A stretch of DNA of 64,000 bases from Marthasterias glacialis (GCA_911728455.2 OU452229.1:15162076-15226075), one strand, 5' to 3'; counted from the stretch's first letter, positions 27,842 through 42,800 are shown. Translations and numbers: made by a program. The notes: generated by a model from the letters alone, not told the origin.

Positions 27842-30800
27842 CCTTTGCTGGTTACACCACTGCCAAGACTCAATTTCGATTGCCACAATCAAATCAAGCA
27901 CTGTATTAAAAATCCTGGACAAAACAAAAACAGGGTTTTTTTTTTCACTATTAAAAATGGGACCAAATTTGATGTAATTTTCACAGATTGGCAACACTAG
28001 AGGATGGAAATGAATGTACTCTTTAAAAACGAAACAATGACTTTTACCTTTAAGAAGACCTACGTGAACGATACAAGGCTGACATAGACTTATATGCTGT
28101 CAGCAAACTTCCCCTCCAACCATAGGTAAATAATGCCTATCTCATAGGCGTTGTTTTGGTACTAAGAGCCTCAGACAAGGAAATGAACAGCAAAGCTAAA
28201 GTTGTCTTTTACTGTAGTGTGTTTTGGGGTTGGGCTTGTGTGGCCAAAGGGTACAGTGAATTACTTGGGTGACTGCATGACCGCACAGCGAATGTCCCAA
28301 CACAAATAACCTTGAGTAAATGTGGAGTCACAAACGCAAATTCATTGATGAATGAATTTTGTGACAGTGAAAATGCTGGTGGCACCACTGGAATTGATAA
28401 AAAATAATAAATAAAAAAAAAAAATAGCTATTCCGATATACTTGTTGGAAATTTGGAACAGCTATTAGTTTTATTATTATTAACGAGTGAGATACATTAC
28501 TTTACCATGTGATGGGCCACTCTTGTAAGGAATAAAAGTATAATAAGGTTTATCATATCCATCTGACGCCCAATGCCGAAATCAGGCAGTTCCTGAATGT
28601 AGTGAAAAGGCATTAAAAGTGAAGATGACTGAAACAGCAGCCATGATATCAATGTGATGTCTTAAATGTTTGATATGTTGAGAAATACTTACCTTATAGG
28701 CCTTAATTCCATGTTATTCGATAGCTCGTATTCTCATCAGTATGTTTGATGAGCAAATAAACCCAGTTTTGAGCTTTGGGAAGAAGTGCCTTGTTTTGGC
28801 ATGGAGCGTCACAATGTGATCATTAAATATGATCATTTTCAACAGCACATAGCCATTCTGAACACCGCAGGTAAACCATCTCAGACCCCGATATCACCCG
28901 AGGCTCACTCTCCACGCACTTAATGCGACACCAAGACTAAAAAAAGAGCACATTATTCAGTTCTGCACACAGACTTAAACAAAATTGTCCTTCCAAAAAT
29001 ACCAAACACCGAAAGGTCGCTGCAGGGAGCTCAAAAAATCATGACACGAATCTGACGTCCATGATTGGCATGGACTTTTAATAGACCAAGTAGGTGTGCC
29101 GATTAAGAAACCTTGCATGTTTCATAACAGTCAGCCCAGCCAAGGAAGGAAGGTGTGAGAAATCTTCCTCAAGGTGCCAAAGACCGATTTAATTATCCCT
29201 TGTTCTCCCCTCTCTCTTCCTCTCTTCTCCTCTCGCGTGCGCGCTGTCTTAACTTCTCCAGTCGGCGTTGGGGAGAAATTGAATCAGCACTTTTTGACCT
29301 GGCGGCATTCCTGCCTTGCAGCTGGGTTGCACCTGCATCATAACAGACAACATCTGGATCTTGAACAAGTCACTTCCCTACTTAGAGCATGACGACTTGA
29401 GTACTGCTAGTTTTTTTTTTTACTGGTGATTTCTTTTCTCTGAACAGTCCGATGAGAAATCTCAAGTCAAGTAAGGTTTCAGTCATTCAAAAATCGTTAT
29501 TCTAATTATTTTCTTCTTTGATCCAGTATGTTAAACATTTGGACACTCCACATTAGGTTTTGGGCTTCAATAGCTGATCAATATGAACAACTTTTTACTT
29601 TTGATAAATAAAAATGAGATGAGCTCTAAATAAACTGACACTGAAAGTTAGTCTGAAACATGTTACACAAATGAAAAATAATGGTGCGTTTATTTGTTAA
29701 CAACAACTCAACAGCTATGTTAATTTATTGGTTCTTAGGGGAGGGTGGTTGAACTAGCAGCCCTTTGTCCTCACACATCAACAGGGACATCAACAAAAAG
29801 CTCCAAATATTTATATTTATTTCAAGCTCAATGCAAGAGCAAACATTTCACCACTGGAAAGCTCCATGAAAACAGCCATACAATACTACTTGAGCAGATT
29901 GCCTCCAACTATATCAATGTCAAACCAAAACAATTGCAACTATTTACAACAATATTTTTGCACATCCAAAAGAAAACCCCCTCTACTATAGACCCGTCAA
30001 TCACCCCTGGGGGCAGCTGGTCCCCTGCCAATCACCGTTAATTCTCCAGTGAGTTCTCAATTACAGCTTGTTGACTGTTACCAGCCGCAATGGCCCCTGG
30101 CTGTGCAGTGGACCATACTGAAACTGCGCTGGTGTTCTGCTTTTGGTCGGCACCAATTCTGCCAAATCCAGTATCAAGTTTTATTGATTCATGATAATGA
30201 TATCTCATCTATAGTTGTTTGTACTTTCCTGTGTTTATTATTTCAATACAAGGGATTCCTGTTCTTTATATGTGCTTTCAATGGGGGTTAACTCTATGTT
30301 ATTTTAACACAGAGGGATATAAAGAAACACTTGTCTCATACCTCTGGGCCCTTAAATGTTGATTTAACCCCAACAAGATATTTTCTGTACAATCTATCTA
30401 TAATGTGTGAGAAAAATAGTGAAGGAAAAGCCGCGTAAAGTCAGTTTGGCCATGGGGCAGGACCTGCACACTTCTCACTACAATGGGGTTTGCAAATAGG
30501 CTGAGAAAAAAGCGTAAGGCTGTGATCAAGACTAGAACTTCGAACAAAACTCTCTCTCCATGGATGATGGCGGGAAAAAAAACCATTATTACTCCACAGA
30601 AAAATATGTCATTATTAGATCCTTGTCCTATATGATCAGATACGACTTTCCAAATTAATGTGTAAAGGTCTAGTCCTTGTGTACGTACGAATCAGTGATT
30701 ATTTAAAAATTCTTGGTATAAAGTTGGTACCAACAACCCTGTGAATGTTTTTCTCTGACATGCTGTCTTACACTGTTCATACTGATTTATTTTCACATGC

Positions 30801-33800
30801 AAAATGTACAGTGAAACTCATTTTGGTTTTGCATGTCTAAAAAACGTTTATAAAAATACATATTATGACAAATCAAAAGAAAAAGAGAGAAAAGAGACGG
30901 CAATAAAACATGTACGAAATACAATTCATTAAATAATACGCTTGCTATATATTAAAAACACTGCTGTCGAATTAAGCCCTATGTTAAAATACCCTCATTA
31001 AGGATACGTACAGCTGTGGGGTAAAAACTCTTTAATGTACGATTAGAACCGGATTTGATGGATCGATATCGGTTCTTCGACTGCATAGGCTGAAATAAGT
31101 GAAATTTCTCTTGAGCCAAGCAGGCCTCCATGTGAAGAACCCTAGTGCAAGAAAGTAGCACCTAGCAAACTATGTAACTTTAATACTTTAAACCGTAATA
31201 GGCAAGCTATCCAAGTGCGTTGTAAGGGTATATTATTAGCACAGTGCATGCAACCCCACTGTGGTCAATAAATGTCAAAGCAATCAACTTCCTTGCAAAT
31301 TGGAGTGCTTTAAAAAGGAAAAACAGTGAGATTAGTTGACAAAATGACTCTACTTGATTTGGTACTTTACTTGACGACAACGGCTCAAAATACCCACATA
31401 CAAAATTATTTGGGGTGTCTGAAACATCCATCAACCCCCCCCCCCTCCCACTCTGGTTGCTATATTCCCTATCTCTCAAATAAATGTTTATAGCATAGCT
31501 TTTATGGTGTTTTAGTTTGAATTTATTCAGAAAAAAATGTAAAAACTGCTGCACAATCTAAGAGAAGACTTTTAGTTTCCATATTTGACAGTAGAGTGGG
31601 AGAAATATTTAGACTTTGTTTTCACAACTCCCTCACTGCTACCTCTTCAATTCAGATAGTAGAGTGTGTATGATAAGTAGATAAGACGCATATTTGACAC
31701 TATGGACTAGAATCTGACAGATCTATAACATCAGGCCAAGGTCAAAGAAACCCTGCAAACCGTCTTCTGAATCCTTCTCAAGGGGAACAGATAAAATCTT
31801 GTGGTCAATTTCATCCTTAAGTTGCTCAAGCAGAAACATGAATCTGCTAAGCAGAAATGTCTGCACTTCTCAGTGTTTCTGAGTTTTTTTTTTGTTTTTT
31901 TTTTTGGGGGGGGTATTGGCCAAACCTTGCCCAATGGGACAATAACTGACTGCTTAGCAACCAAAATAGTATGTTGATTACAAAAGGTGGAAATGTTGCA
32001 TAAAATCAGGAGTTTAGTCTTTTCGATTTCAGGACTTTGTTAAGGTGGCTGGCACATAGGTCTATATTTCCATTTTGCAAATCAACAAGGATGCTGTCAT
32101 TGTGTTCCATGCAACCTCATCAGTATTGGCTTAGAGGGTTTTGGACACAGTGCTCCATCAAAAATTTATGACTACACTGAGCTAGGATTAAAATATGCAG
32201 CAAGTTTTGTTTTTGGAAACCTATAGTGTTTTACTATGTAGTCACTCATATGTAGACTTTTTTTTAAACTCTGTACCCATAGGCCTACAGAGTCTTAAGT
32301 TACTTTAATTTGTTTATTTAAATGAAATTAAACCATACAATAAAAAAGGGTGAGAGAAGAAAGAAAAACATTTACTACAAAGTTGCATCATACAGTAAAA
32401 AAAATAATAATAAAATAAAATAAATAAAAAAAGTAACTGAATAAAAGAAAGTGGGAGAAGTTTCCGCTGATTGATGCAATCGGCAGGAAGTTAAAGTAAA
32501 ATTGAAGATTGTGCATAAATTAATGCAACACAAAAGCTCTGACACGTCTCACAAAATGCATGCTCACTCTATTAAAAACATCTAAATGTTCAATTATTGG
32601 TCCTGATGGATTAAAGAAGAAAACAAATCATTTGTAACAAAATGAACTTTGTTTATTTTACATGATGTCAAATCTGGGGTGGATTTCACAAAACTAGTCT
32701 TAACTTATGACTAGTCCAATAAGTTAGGACTAGTTACTTATCCTAACTCGAAGTAAGACTAGTCCTAGCGCTTTGTGAAATCCAGACCCTGGGCAATGAG
32801 GCAGCGACATTAGGGGAGAAAAGTAAAGTCAGGAAGCCGCTATGTGAAAGTAGCTGCGCCAGCTCAGAAACAATGTTTGTGGATACTTTGTTCCAGCAAT
32901 GTTGTCCATTCTTTCACATATTTGTCCATTTTTTTAATTTCAAAGAATGAACCCAACACCATCAGTGAAGTAATCCAGACCCACACAAGCCCTGGGGTGT
33001 TAGTTTGATCGATGTGTCCTTAGGTCATAGCCAAAATAACTACGGTATATTACTGTTGTCATAGTGTGATTTTTATGTTGTTTTAATGATTCTTTATTAA
33101 TGCGTAGGAGGGGGGGGGGGGGGGGAGCAGGGTATGAAATGGATACACCCAGGTGCTGTAAATCTTCAGGCAGTTACAGCCTAGAAGGCATGGTCATATG
33201 ACAACCCGACATTGCTGGATTCCAGGACCTACTTTACAAATGAGAAAAGGAAACTCCCCAAATTGCAATCATTGCTTGGCAAATTCTTTGGACTTGAAAA
33301 ATAGCAGGATTTTTGTTCATGTCAAGATCGTAAATAGTTGAACTACTGCCCTTAAAACTGAAAAACAAGCTTCTGTAAAGGAGACAAAAAAAAAATAAAA
33401 AAAAATAAAAAAAATCATCCAGAAAAGCAACAGGAAAAAAAAACACCAATACTTCTCTTATAATTTTACAGATTAAGACTGTAATTGGATTTGATGCACA
33501 TGCTGTAGAATCATTCTTTTGTACAAGTGAACAAAATACCCTGTCACTTCTTATCAGTATTAATGAATTAATGCCCATAGCATTTGTTTCTTTGAAATAT
33601 TGTCCCTCACAAAACCCCTTTTTGTCATATGATCTTTTAGAGTTGAGTAAAGCTTCTGGACAGTTCTAGGTGTCTGCAGCAATGAAGCTGGTTAAAAAAT
33701 AGCTAAAGCTTTTTGCAATGTAGAGAATACTACGGTGAAATGGTTACATATAAACATAATGACCCTTTTGCATGCACATCACATGCTGCGATTGTGCCAT

Positions 33801-36800
33801 GCTCACCATTTTGGAAGTCAACGGGTAAGCGTGTAAATGCCACGTCGCCTGAAATTCATACTACACTGTATAACACAAAACAGTGGCGTAACCCAACATT
33901 TTCAATAGGGGGGGGGGGGGGAGCTATTTCATGTATTGAACCATTCATTTGTGCATCAATCTCATTTTTGGGGGGAAGGGTTCTTGGGGGGGGGGACCTA
34001 TGGCCCCCCGTCCCCACCCCCCTCTCTGATTATGCCATCGACACAAAGGGACATTAAGTACCAAAATGCCGCAACCACAAATATTGTGATGATGACGTCA
34101 GGTGGATTGGGTCAATAGGCTCTTTCCTCTTGTCTTGAAATGGCTAAACAATAAAATCAATTGAATAAAAATATTCACGGGAGAGAGAAATTCAAACAAG
34201 AAAATATTTGCATTCTGCATTACTCGGTATACTTACTAAAGCCAGATTTTTTTTTTTAAAGAGGTGTTTTCTTTTTCCTTTTTGGCCTTTGAGAAACATG
34301 CTGCAAGGGTTCAAAATATGAAGCCATTACCACTTATTGTTTACAGTGTAAGTATTATGGTCTTAATCATCAAGCTACAAGTTTTTACATGTGTACTTTC
34401 TGAATACTGCTATACTTTAATGCCGTTGCTCAGCCAGTAGCTATAATCAAGAGGTCATTGGTTCAAATCCAACAGCAGTCAATATTCCCCTGTTGTGGAA
34501 GTTTCACAACCATAGAAAATTAGAAAAGAAAGGGCAATCCAGTACTTCCTCAAATTGTGTTTTCCTTAGAGCCCCAGGAGCAAATGGAATTTCTCGGGGC
34601 AGTTAATATTGGAAGTTGTCAACTGGAAGCAATGCCAGCCACGCTAGGGGATTGTGCTGAATCTGTTTCAATTTAAAAGTCAATCTCTGTTAAGTAGACC
34701 ATGGACGCCCTCATGAATGTTGCAAGTTCTTCCTGCGACTCATTGGGAATACGTCTCCGCATATGATGTCTACCGAATCCAATAAAATCTTTCCAAAAAG
34801 GTGAAATGGTAGGACATATCCGGGGAATGCTCGCGGCTGTTGGGGAGGTGGGGGGGGGGGGGTAATTTACGATGAATTACTGGCAGATTATGCAGTGTTA
34901 AATGTTAACGAGGGCACGCTCCATGCATTGCACTATGCAAATGACCGAAGCCAGATCAAACATTGATGTTAGTCAGTTTAGACAAATTGCGCGCCTCAAG
35001 GCCACACAAGAGTACGGGGGGGGGGGGGCATATATGTTTTAGTAGTCATTGAAAATAAACTGATAGCGTTCTTGTATGATACTGATCAGGGATTCCAGTG
35101 TCTTCAATACCCGTGATTGAATAAAGTACGAGCCAGGTGGTTTACCCAAGACTGTTTGTTTGCCAACTGTCGCCTGAAAGCCTCCTTTGGCAATATGCAA
35201 TTATGTCACACTCTATCCGAAAAGGTTATTCTGGCTGACGCAATTTTCTTTTCATAAGAAAATAAAAGAAATGCAAAAAATGGATTATCAACCCCTGCTC
35301 GTTTTTTGTTTTTTTTTTCATCAGAAATGATAAAAACAAGTTTTGAACCTTTGTTCTTTTGTATAGTCTGTGCTGTGAACACAAAAAGTACACTGCAACA
35401 ATGTTCAGGGCAGGCAAACTTTTAATGAATCTTTGGGGGGTAATTTATGAGCATTTAATAGATAATAACTGAAAAAGGACTCTCAGAGATTCAGACTTAA
35501 GTGGTATTTGGATGGTCTAATGCAAGGCATGATTCATTTGGCGAGGTAATACTGAGACCATCAAAGTAAACTGAAACCTGCTGGAGAATTTTGATTGCAT
35601 TTTCGGTCATTTGGGAGATTTACATTCATGTGCAAATGCACATACCGTGGTACAGCAACAGGAAACTTCTTTTACAATGTTCAATCATAAAAATAATTAC
35701 CAAAATGAAGAATGGTCAGACATTTTTGGGGAGATACATTAATATGCAAATGCAACAATGTTGAGGGCCAGCAACAGGAAACTTCTTTTACAATGTTCAA
35801 TCATAAAAATAATTAACAAAATGAAGAATGGTCAGACCTTTTTTTCCTTGTAATATTTAAAAGACATGTGTACATACCATAGGCTTTTAAATGAGGACAA
35901 GTACGGGCAAATATAGTCAACATATGGCTGCATACAGAAAAAACAACAACAACTGAGATTTCTTCAGTATCTTCCCTTCACAGGTATCTTAAGGCCTCCG
36001 GGTTATGGTGCAAAACACTTATGAGGGTTTTTTAGTATCAATGCCAGACCAGAAAGATATACAGTACCGTACATGTAACAATAACAGTGCCCATTTGCAA
36101 TCTACTTTAGGAGGTAGTCGTAGACCAACTTTAAACAACACAGGACTTTCCAATGTATAGGCAAACCAACACAGAGCAAACACACTTGCATTAACCATGG
36201 TCCACCATTCATCATTCATATCTATCTTGTCTTTGGACCAAAGGAATGCATGCATCTCGACTAATAAATCTGTCGGCCATTGTACATAGCTCATTTATAA
36301 GGAGCAATAAAAATCAAACGGATCAAAAATTCATGGGAAACTTACACCTGGGTAGTTTTCTTTACACCTTTTTGCGCTCGACATGCTTGCGGGGATATAT
36401 GACCAGCGCAGAGTTTATTCGCTCATTCTCTATGCCTTGAGTTGTAATACTGGGGGGCCCCAAGGTTGGACAATTACACACTAGCATGGTTATTCAATAC
36501 CGATTAACACACACCTGGTATATTTCAGGCGGATTCTGTTATATTATTACAGGGAAATATTACACTTTGACGATGTGCTAGTGATACCCTGACGAGGCGT
36601 GAGGACAGAGAGGAAGGAATTATCGCCTGTGGAGAATTTGGGGGAGAAAGACAAAAATTTAACACGCTCATGTCTGCGAAATATAGTTTAGATGGACGAG
36701 ACGGCCAACTACTGAAGCAGTTAGAGTCTTTTCCATATTCTGATCATGTCCACTTATTCACAGCCTTATTTCATAGGGCTGCTAAAGCAAAAAATATTGC

Positions 36801-39800
36801 TTAAAAATGTTCTGCTAAGCAAAAAATAAGCAGGATACCAGTCACAGATTGTCTATGTGACATGGAACTTGGCTGGTAACCTTATTCCATGGCCGAATTT
36901 CATAGAGCTGCTTAAGCACAAAAAGTAGCTAAGCACAACAAAAGTATGCTTACCAGAATAAGGTTACCAGCCAAAATACATCGTCTTGTGCAGGCCCTAC
37001 TGTCTGTGATTGGTATCCTGCTCATTTTTGCTGAGCAGAAAATTGCTGAGTGATATTTTCTGCTTAGGCAGCTTTATGAAATAGGGCCCTGGTCTTTATA
37101 GCATACATGTACATGTACTATTTTTCAGCATTTTGATGACAATTAACATCTAGGCTATATTGGGTTCACCACTCATCATGTTTTGAGGGTGTCTGTTTTA
37201 CATTATTTAAATGTATTCAAAACTGGGTTTATTTGCGCGTCAAATAGATGAGATCACAAGCTTTCAAATAACGCCTAATTAGAGCATATCAGGTAAGTAT
37301 TTCTCACCTAAAGAATGTTTAATCACATCACAAATCATTGATCTCATGGCTAATGTTTCAGTTGTTTTCACTTTTAATGCCATTTCGCTATTTCCGAGAA
37401 GTGCCTGATTTTGGCAATGGGGCGACACAAAATTATGATTTGAATCATTAACAATTGTACAGTTTTTTTGCAACGAAATAACTTTCCCACTGCATTTTAA
37501 AGACAGCACACGGAAAGAATCAGTAACCGACACCAACATATCTGAAAATATTTGAAAATTCAACAATTTGGATCACCAAATAGAGCGAAACATTATAAGC
37601 ACAATTTCAAGATGACATGACTTTTTTTGAACTGATAGAAAATTCTCAGCTCGCGAACCTCCCTTCGGAAAGAATAAAAAATCAATTTATAGGCCAACCA
37701 CCCTGGAGTGTGAAAGTGTCAAGTAAAGAAATGCAGTTCTGATTCCTAGAGTTTCTCACTGCTATATCCATAGAGCCAAGGTACATCAAAGGATATCGGT
37801 TACCAGCCAAAAAACCATGCAATGTATATATTGTTTGTGACTGGTTCCCTGCCACTTTTCGCTTTTACAGAAAAATTGGGCCCTTGTCTTCAGATGACGA
37901 TCAACCAACACCTATTCTCAAGGTTTCCCCTGTCAAATTGGGGAGGGGAATGACATAAAAGACTACAGACATTTATTGTTGCCACAAAGGCGTTGATTGA
38001 AACCAGGGGCAGCTCTAAACTCATTCCGAGGCAGTAGTTGAAGACCAAGTACAAGGTAACACCACTGTGCTGTTTCAAAGTTGACTTGTAAATGGGCCAC
38101 TGTTGGAGGTTTTATGACTACCCAAATTGAAGGAGGGTGCTGTAAATCTATCAATGCAGGAAGTATTTAAATCTCCCAGGAGAGAAGTTGTGCCTTGTAA
38201 TGTGGCTGGGATTAAAGTGTGAGGAAATGGGTATCAATATTTCTGATTGTCTTAAAAGGCTAATAAAACCTCGTAGATTAAATACAAAGCCTGGCACTGT
38301 TTGAATGCTTTGCCGGCCATGAACTTGTTTTTTTGCTTTTCTCAGAAGCAAGGATTTAACTTAAGAAAGAGAAGGACAACAAATGTCTTTTTGTTTTTCA
38401 AGGTACAATATAGGATTGGTATTCATCCAAAATTGTCTTTATTAATATATCGGTCTAAAAGCTTACTGATTATGAAGTTCATACCAGTAGCATATCTTCC
38501 ATAGCAATATTTCTGTCTGAAATATTGTCGAAGTCGGGAAACAAGAATTTAAAGACACCTATTTTAATTTTGGTTGTAACAATCAAAAAATTCAGATCAA
38601 TGTGTTAACATGCTGAAGAGTGTGCATGATTTATCACTATTTTCTCCTGACTCGGACAACGGATTGAGCCCAAATTTTCACAGGTTTGTTTTTTCATGTA
38701 TACATTGAATGACACAAAGTATGAATACTGCACTACCAGCTTTACCAATCCTACCTTTAACTGCACTGTTATAAGTAAACACAGTATGATTTAGTGATGC
38801 CATATTTTTCCTAACCATGTTTCCTAAACTGAGTTTACATTAAAATCAATTCCCTCATGTTGGAGAAAATCCAGATAATCTAGACAGGCGCCAAAATTGT
38901 TTCATTGGCTGAAGAAAAAGAGTTCAGAAAGCCAGCAGCCTTGTTATTAGGTTTCAGTGTTGTATAGTGATTAAGATCACTGTGGTCAGGTATCCTTCAT
39001 TTCCAGAAAACAGAACACCAATAAGCTACTCAAAAGCTCAGTACCAGCAGATCAATATTTACTCCAAATAAAACAATTTTAATATTTCTCAGCTAAACAA
39101 ATTTAAATCACGGTTCAACTTTAGATTTTCACTTTGGTTTTAAGGTCATGCTGTGCAACTTTCTAAAACTTTCACAACCCTTGGCCTTTATGTCGTTTGC
39201 ACAGTGGTGAACACCCTGGTTTATTTGATATATGGTTATGATGCCAATGTGGGGACATTTCCAAGACCACAGGTACGTCCTCAATGAGAGTACTTGTCAT
39301 CTCTCAAGAACCAAATACTGAATTTATGGAAGCAGGGGTCGTGGCCCCTTTCAAGTGTTACAACCATTGTAACAGGGTCCTTCGGGTGTGACCGGCAATT
39401 TGAAAACACTAAATCTGTTGCCGCCTGAAAGTGTCCAAAAAATTGCTCCAGTATAACTTGCCAGATGGCCCATAAATTGGCCTTGTTCCCATGGGCGTCA
39501 TCTTCCTAATACTGTGATTTACCTAAATATTTAACGACTTGAAAGTGGATGGGGAGTTTGGACAGAGTAAAAGCCCTGATAGTTGAAGTGTATGACTTCA
39601 ACAGATAGTACCTAATTGACCCAACTCCAGAACAAACAAAAAACGCCCCAGGCCACATCCCCAATTTTTTGAGGTAATAGTATTACTACTAATAATAATT
39701 ATCAGAGTTCTACACTGTGAGAAGTCAAGCTTTAAATGCCTTTCAAAGATGCGTACTGTATTTTTTTAATGAACACCTCTGTATGTTAGAAAAGCTATTA

Positions 39801-42800
39801 TGGATGAGATAAAGTTGTGATGCATTTGAAGTTTTAATGATTTTTGCTGTACATAAGAGTCTCACTAATTGGATTTTTGAAATGGATAAAGTATGTTTAT
39901 ATATTGTTTAAGAATTATAACCACTGTACATTTCAAAGAAGCTCACTTGATGGATCATATGTGATTTCCCCAAAAGCCACAATATTCAAAAAGCTTAGCG
40001 TATAAGGGAGTAGAGAATGTTGTTCTGTCCCTGTGCTTTAGGATACGTTTTGTTTGACCAAGATTGCCTTGTTTTCAAATGGTTGCCTGGAGCATGAACA
40101 AGTGTCTTAACATCTGATTTGACTGACTTGTCTAATTTTTAGTCAGCATGCATGACAAATTCTTTTATCTCCCTACATTGGAAATGATAAGGATAAAACT
40201 ATTACGACAAAGAGCAAAAACTACTTGGGGTCTGACGGTGAAATATAATACTGGAAACTCTGTACTATTTTCTGTTGTTTTTGTCGTTGACAGTTATCAC
40301 AAATCTTCAACTGAGAACTAGGTTATTTACCCAACATATATCCTTTCGGAAAAGGAAATGTATTTGGAGATTTCTTCCAAGCTATGACAGAGCCACTGGG
40401 GGTATTTACACAAATAAGAACACAAACTCCCCCCCCCCAAGATGCATGGACTTTATCTCCTGATGTTTTCACTTGATGCCCATGGTCCCACTGAGACCCA
40501 AGCAATCTGCATATCCTGTTTTCTATTCAATCAACGTGGGTCGTTGAAAATTCTACTTATGTGGAGGAATTTAACTGCATACGACAGTGCACGTAATTCC
40601 CGCGAGCAAAAATAAAAAAGAAAAAAAAAATCAAGGCACATGCTCATATTTGGCACACTTTTACAAGTTTACCTGATGTTGCTAGATTTCAGTGATTTGT
40701 AACAGATATGGGACAGATGTATTTCTATATCCATTTGATATCGATGTATTTTTCAGTAAAATGCTGGTCAGTGGTCACTTGGATTTCATTTCAAAATCAT
40801 GACAGGCCTCATTGAAAACAATACGATACTTTACACATGTCTGTGCCTGAAGATGAAGGTGTTACTGTGACCAGATGCAGAGTTTAAGTGCTCCGGTAAT
40901 AGTATAAAGTTATACAGAGAAAGTTCACAAGTCTATAGGGACGTCGGGGTTTGATTTAAGCTTAGGCTGTGAAAGGCGATCCGATTCCGTGAGTTTTAAA
41001 GCTGAAAAAAAGTGTGGATACTTTAGAGTTTGATGCACCATAGAGAAGGACAAGAGGAAAGGAAGGAAATGATGGGGATGGTTTGATGAAAGCATGGAAG
41101 AATGAAGTATAGAAGACACTCTGTCTTCAAGACAGAAGGAGACCAGGGAGGAAGTGGAAACAGGGAGGAAACAAATAAATGGAGGCACACAAAGGAGCAA
41201 GAATCGAACCAGAATGGACGATAAGATGGAAGTATACACGTGAGAAATCGATCATTAGATTCCGTTTATGAAATAGCCTTTGAGGAAAGACTCTGCTAGG
41301 TTGGGAGCGTGCAACCATCTCCACTTTGTGTATTGTATCAAAGGTCCTTTTGATTGGTGAGCATTTTGCAACAGATATTTCTTTCTTTTGTTCCTTGAAA
41401 CATGCTATTGTTAAAGTTTGAAAGAGGGGAGAACAATTGTTTTAGATTTAAGCTAAATAAGACTTTGCAAGCATGAAACAGCACAAAAGGGATGGATAAG
41501 GGTGAAAGAGATTTGAAGACAGATGGGAGGAAAACTGAGAGAGAGTATAAGACCATTAAAGGGCAGGCAAAAACCAGACGGTAAGGAGACTGATTGGGGA
41601 TGGTAGAAATAGCTAGGCTTAAAGGAGTACAGAAAGGATGTAACAAAAATAGAATAATGGTGAGAGATGAGCAGTGAGTAGAAGGAGATGAAAAGAAGAC
41701 AGGAATATTAAAGAAGAAAGGATGAAGGAAAAAAAAGAGAGCAGACTTTGTGAAGATGATGAGGACAACGACTGATGGAGAGACAAGACGAGACTACTGA
41801 AAAAGAGGAGCATGAAGAGGAAGAGGCTATGAACAGGGGGGATAGAGAAAAAAAAATCAATAGATGAAATCTCAAGAGACTCTCATGTTTCAAGGACATT
41901 ATATTTGTGGTCAAGAATTATAATGCATTACTGCTCCGGCTCTTCATTCAAACAAATCGTTTTCAAGAGGAAATTAAAGCTTAAGCTTGCGTTAAACACA
42001 CCACGTCAGTACAGTTTCTGCCGGAAGCACAGGCTTTTTATTAAAATATTGTGCCTGGAAATACTTTTCTTTCTTCCCTCTGCCCACTCTCAGTAAACCG
42101 AGTGCCAGCCAGACCCAGGTTACTAACCCCATTCTGACACTGGCACGCGGATAATGTGGAGACAGTTCGGCTCATTTTGCACATGATAGACGGATATATC
42201 TTGTCCTTATTGCCCATTAACGAGCGAATTGGTCCCTACCATATCGTATGCCCTACATGTCGTAGAAAGCCGACGGCATAAGTCTCCAATGTTCATGTTA
42301 TGTTTGTATTTTTTTTTGTACTTCTTGCTGCTGGTTTTCTTTCCAATTAACTTCAAGCTTGTGTTACGCAAACAGCAAACATTTCCTCAAGAAAAAACCC
42401 CCCAAACAGACAAGAAGAAGAGAACATTGTCCAGTTAGGGGGCAGCAAACTGCCGTCTTGTTTTTCAGGGGTTTCGGTACTTGTACAGTGAGGGTCAACT
42501 GGGAATATCGAGCCTTTGAGTGTTTGTGTGCGGAACTTGGACGATGGAAGGATTCAGAGTAAATGCAGTCTAGTTTAGCAGTAATGCTCTGGTAATGGGA
42601 CACGTGCAGGTCAATCTTGGCTGCAGGTAAATTGGTAATGCGAATCCGTGGACAGTTTGGACAGTACAAATTTAGTCGGATACAGACTTTGTGATGTTGT
42701 GTGTAACATGGTGTAGTTTACAATGTGCTTGTATTTCTTTCTTTTGAGTTTTTGTTCTTGTGTCTATATTGAGGTTCAATAGAAATTTCCAAACGCGTTT

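Noticed and set aside
27620..28000. Open frame with a polyproline run
   Set aside because: The prolines come from a poly-C tract inserted in a dispersed repeat.
34425..34500. Possible tRNA gene (GGTTCAAATCC)
   Set aside because: A- and B-box-like motifs exist but the ends do not pair. Kept only as a SINE-like fragment.
41030..41890. Serine/leucine-rich minus-strand open frames
   Set aside because: By-products of the pyrimidine-rich strand of the GA tract. No start context or domain.
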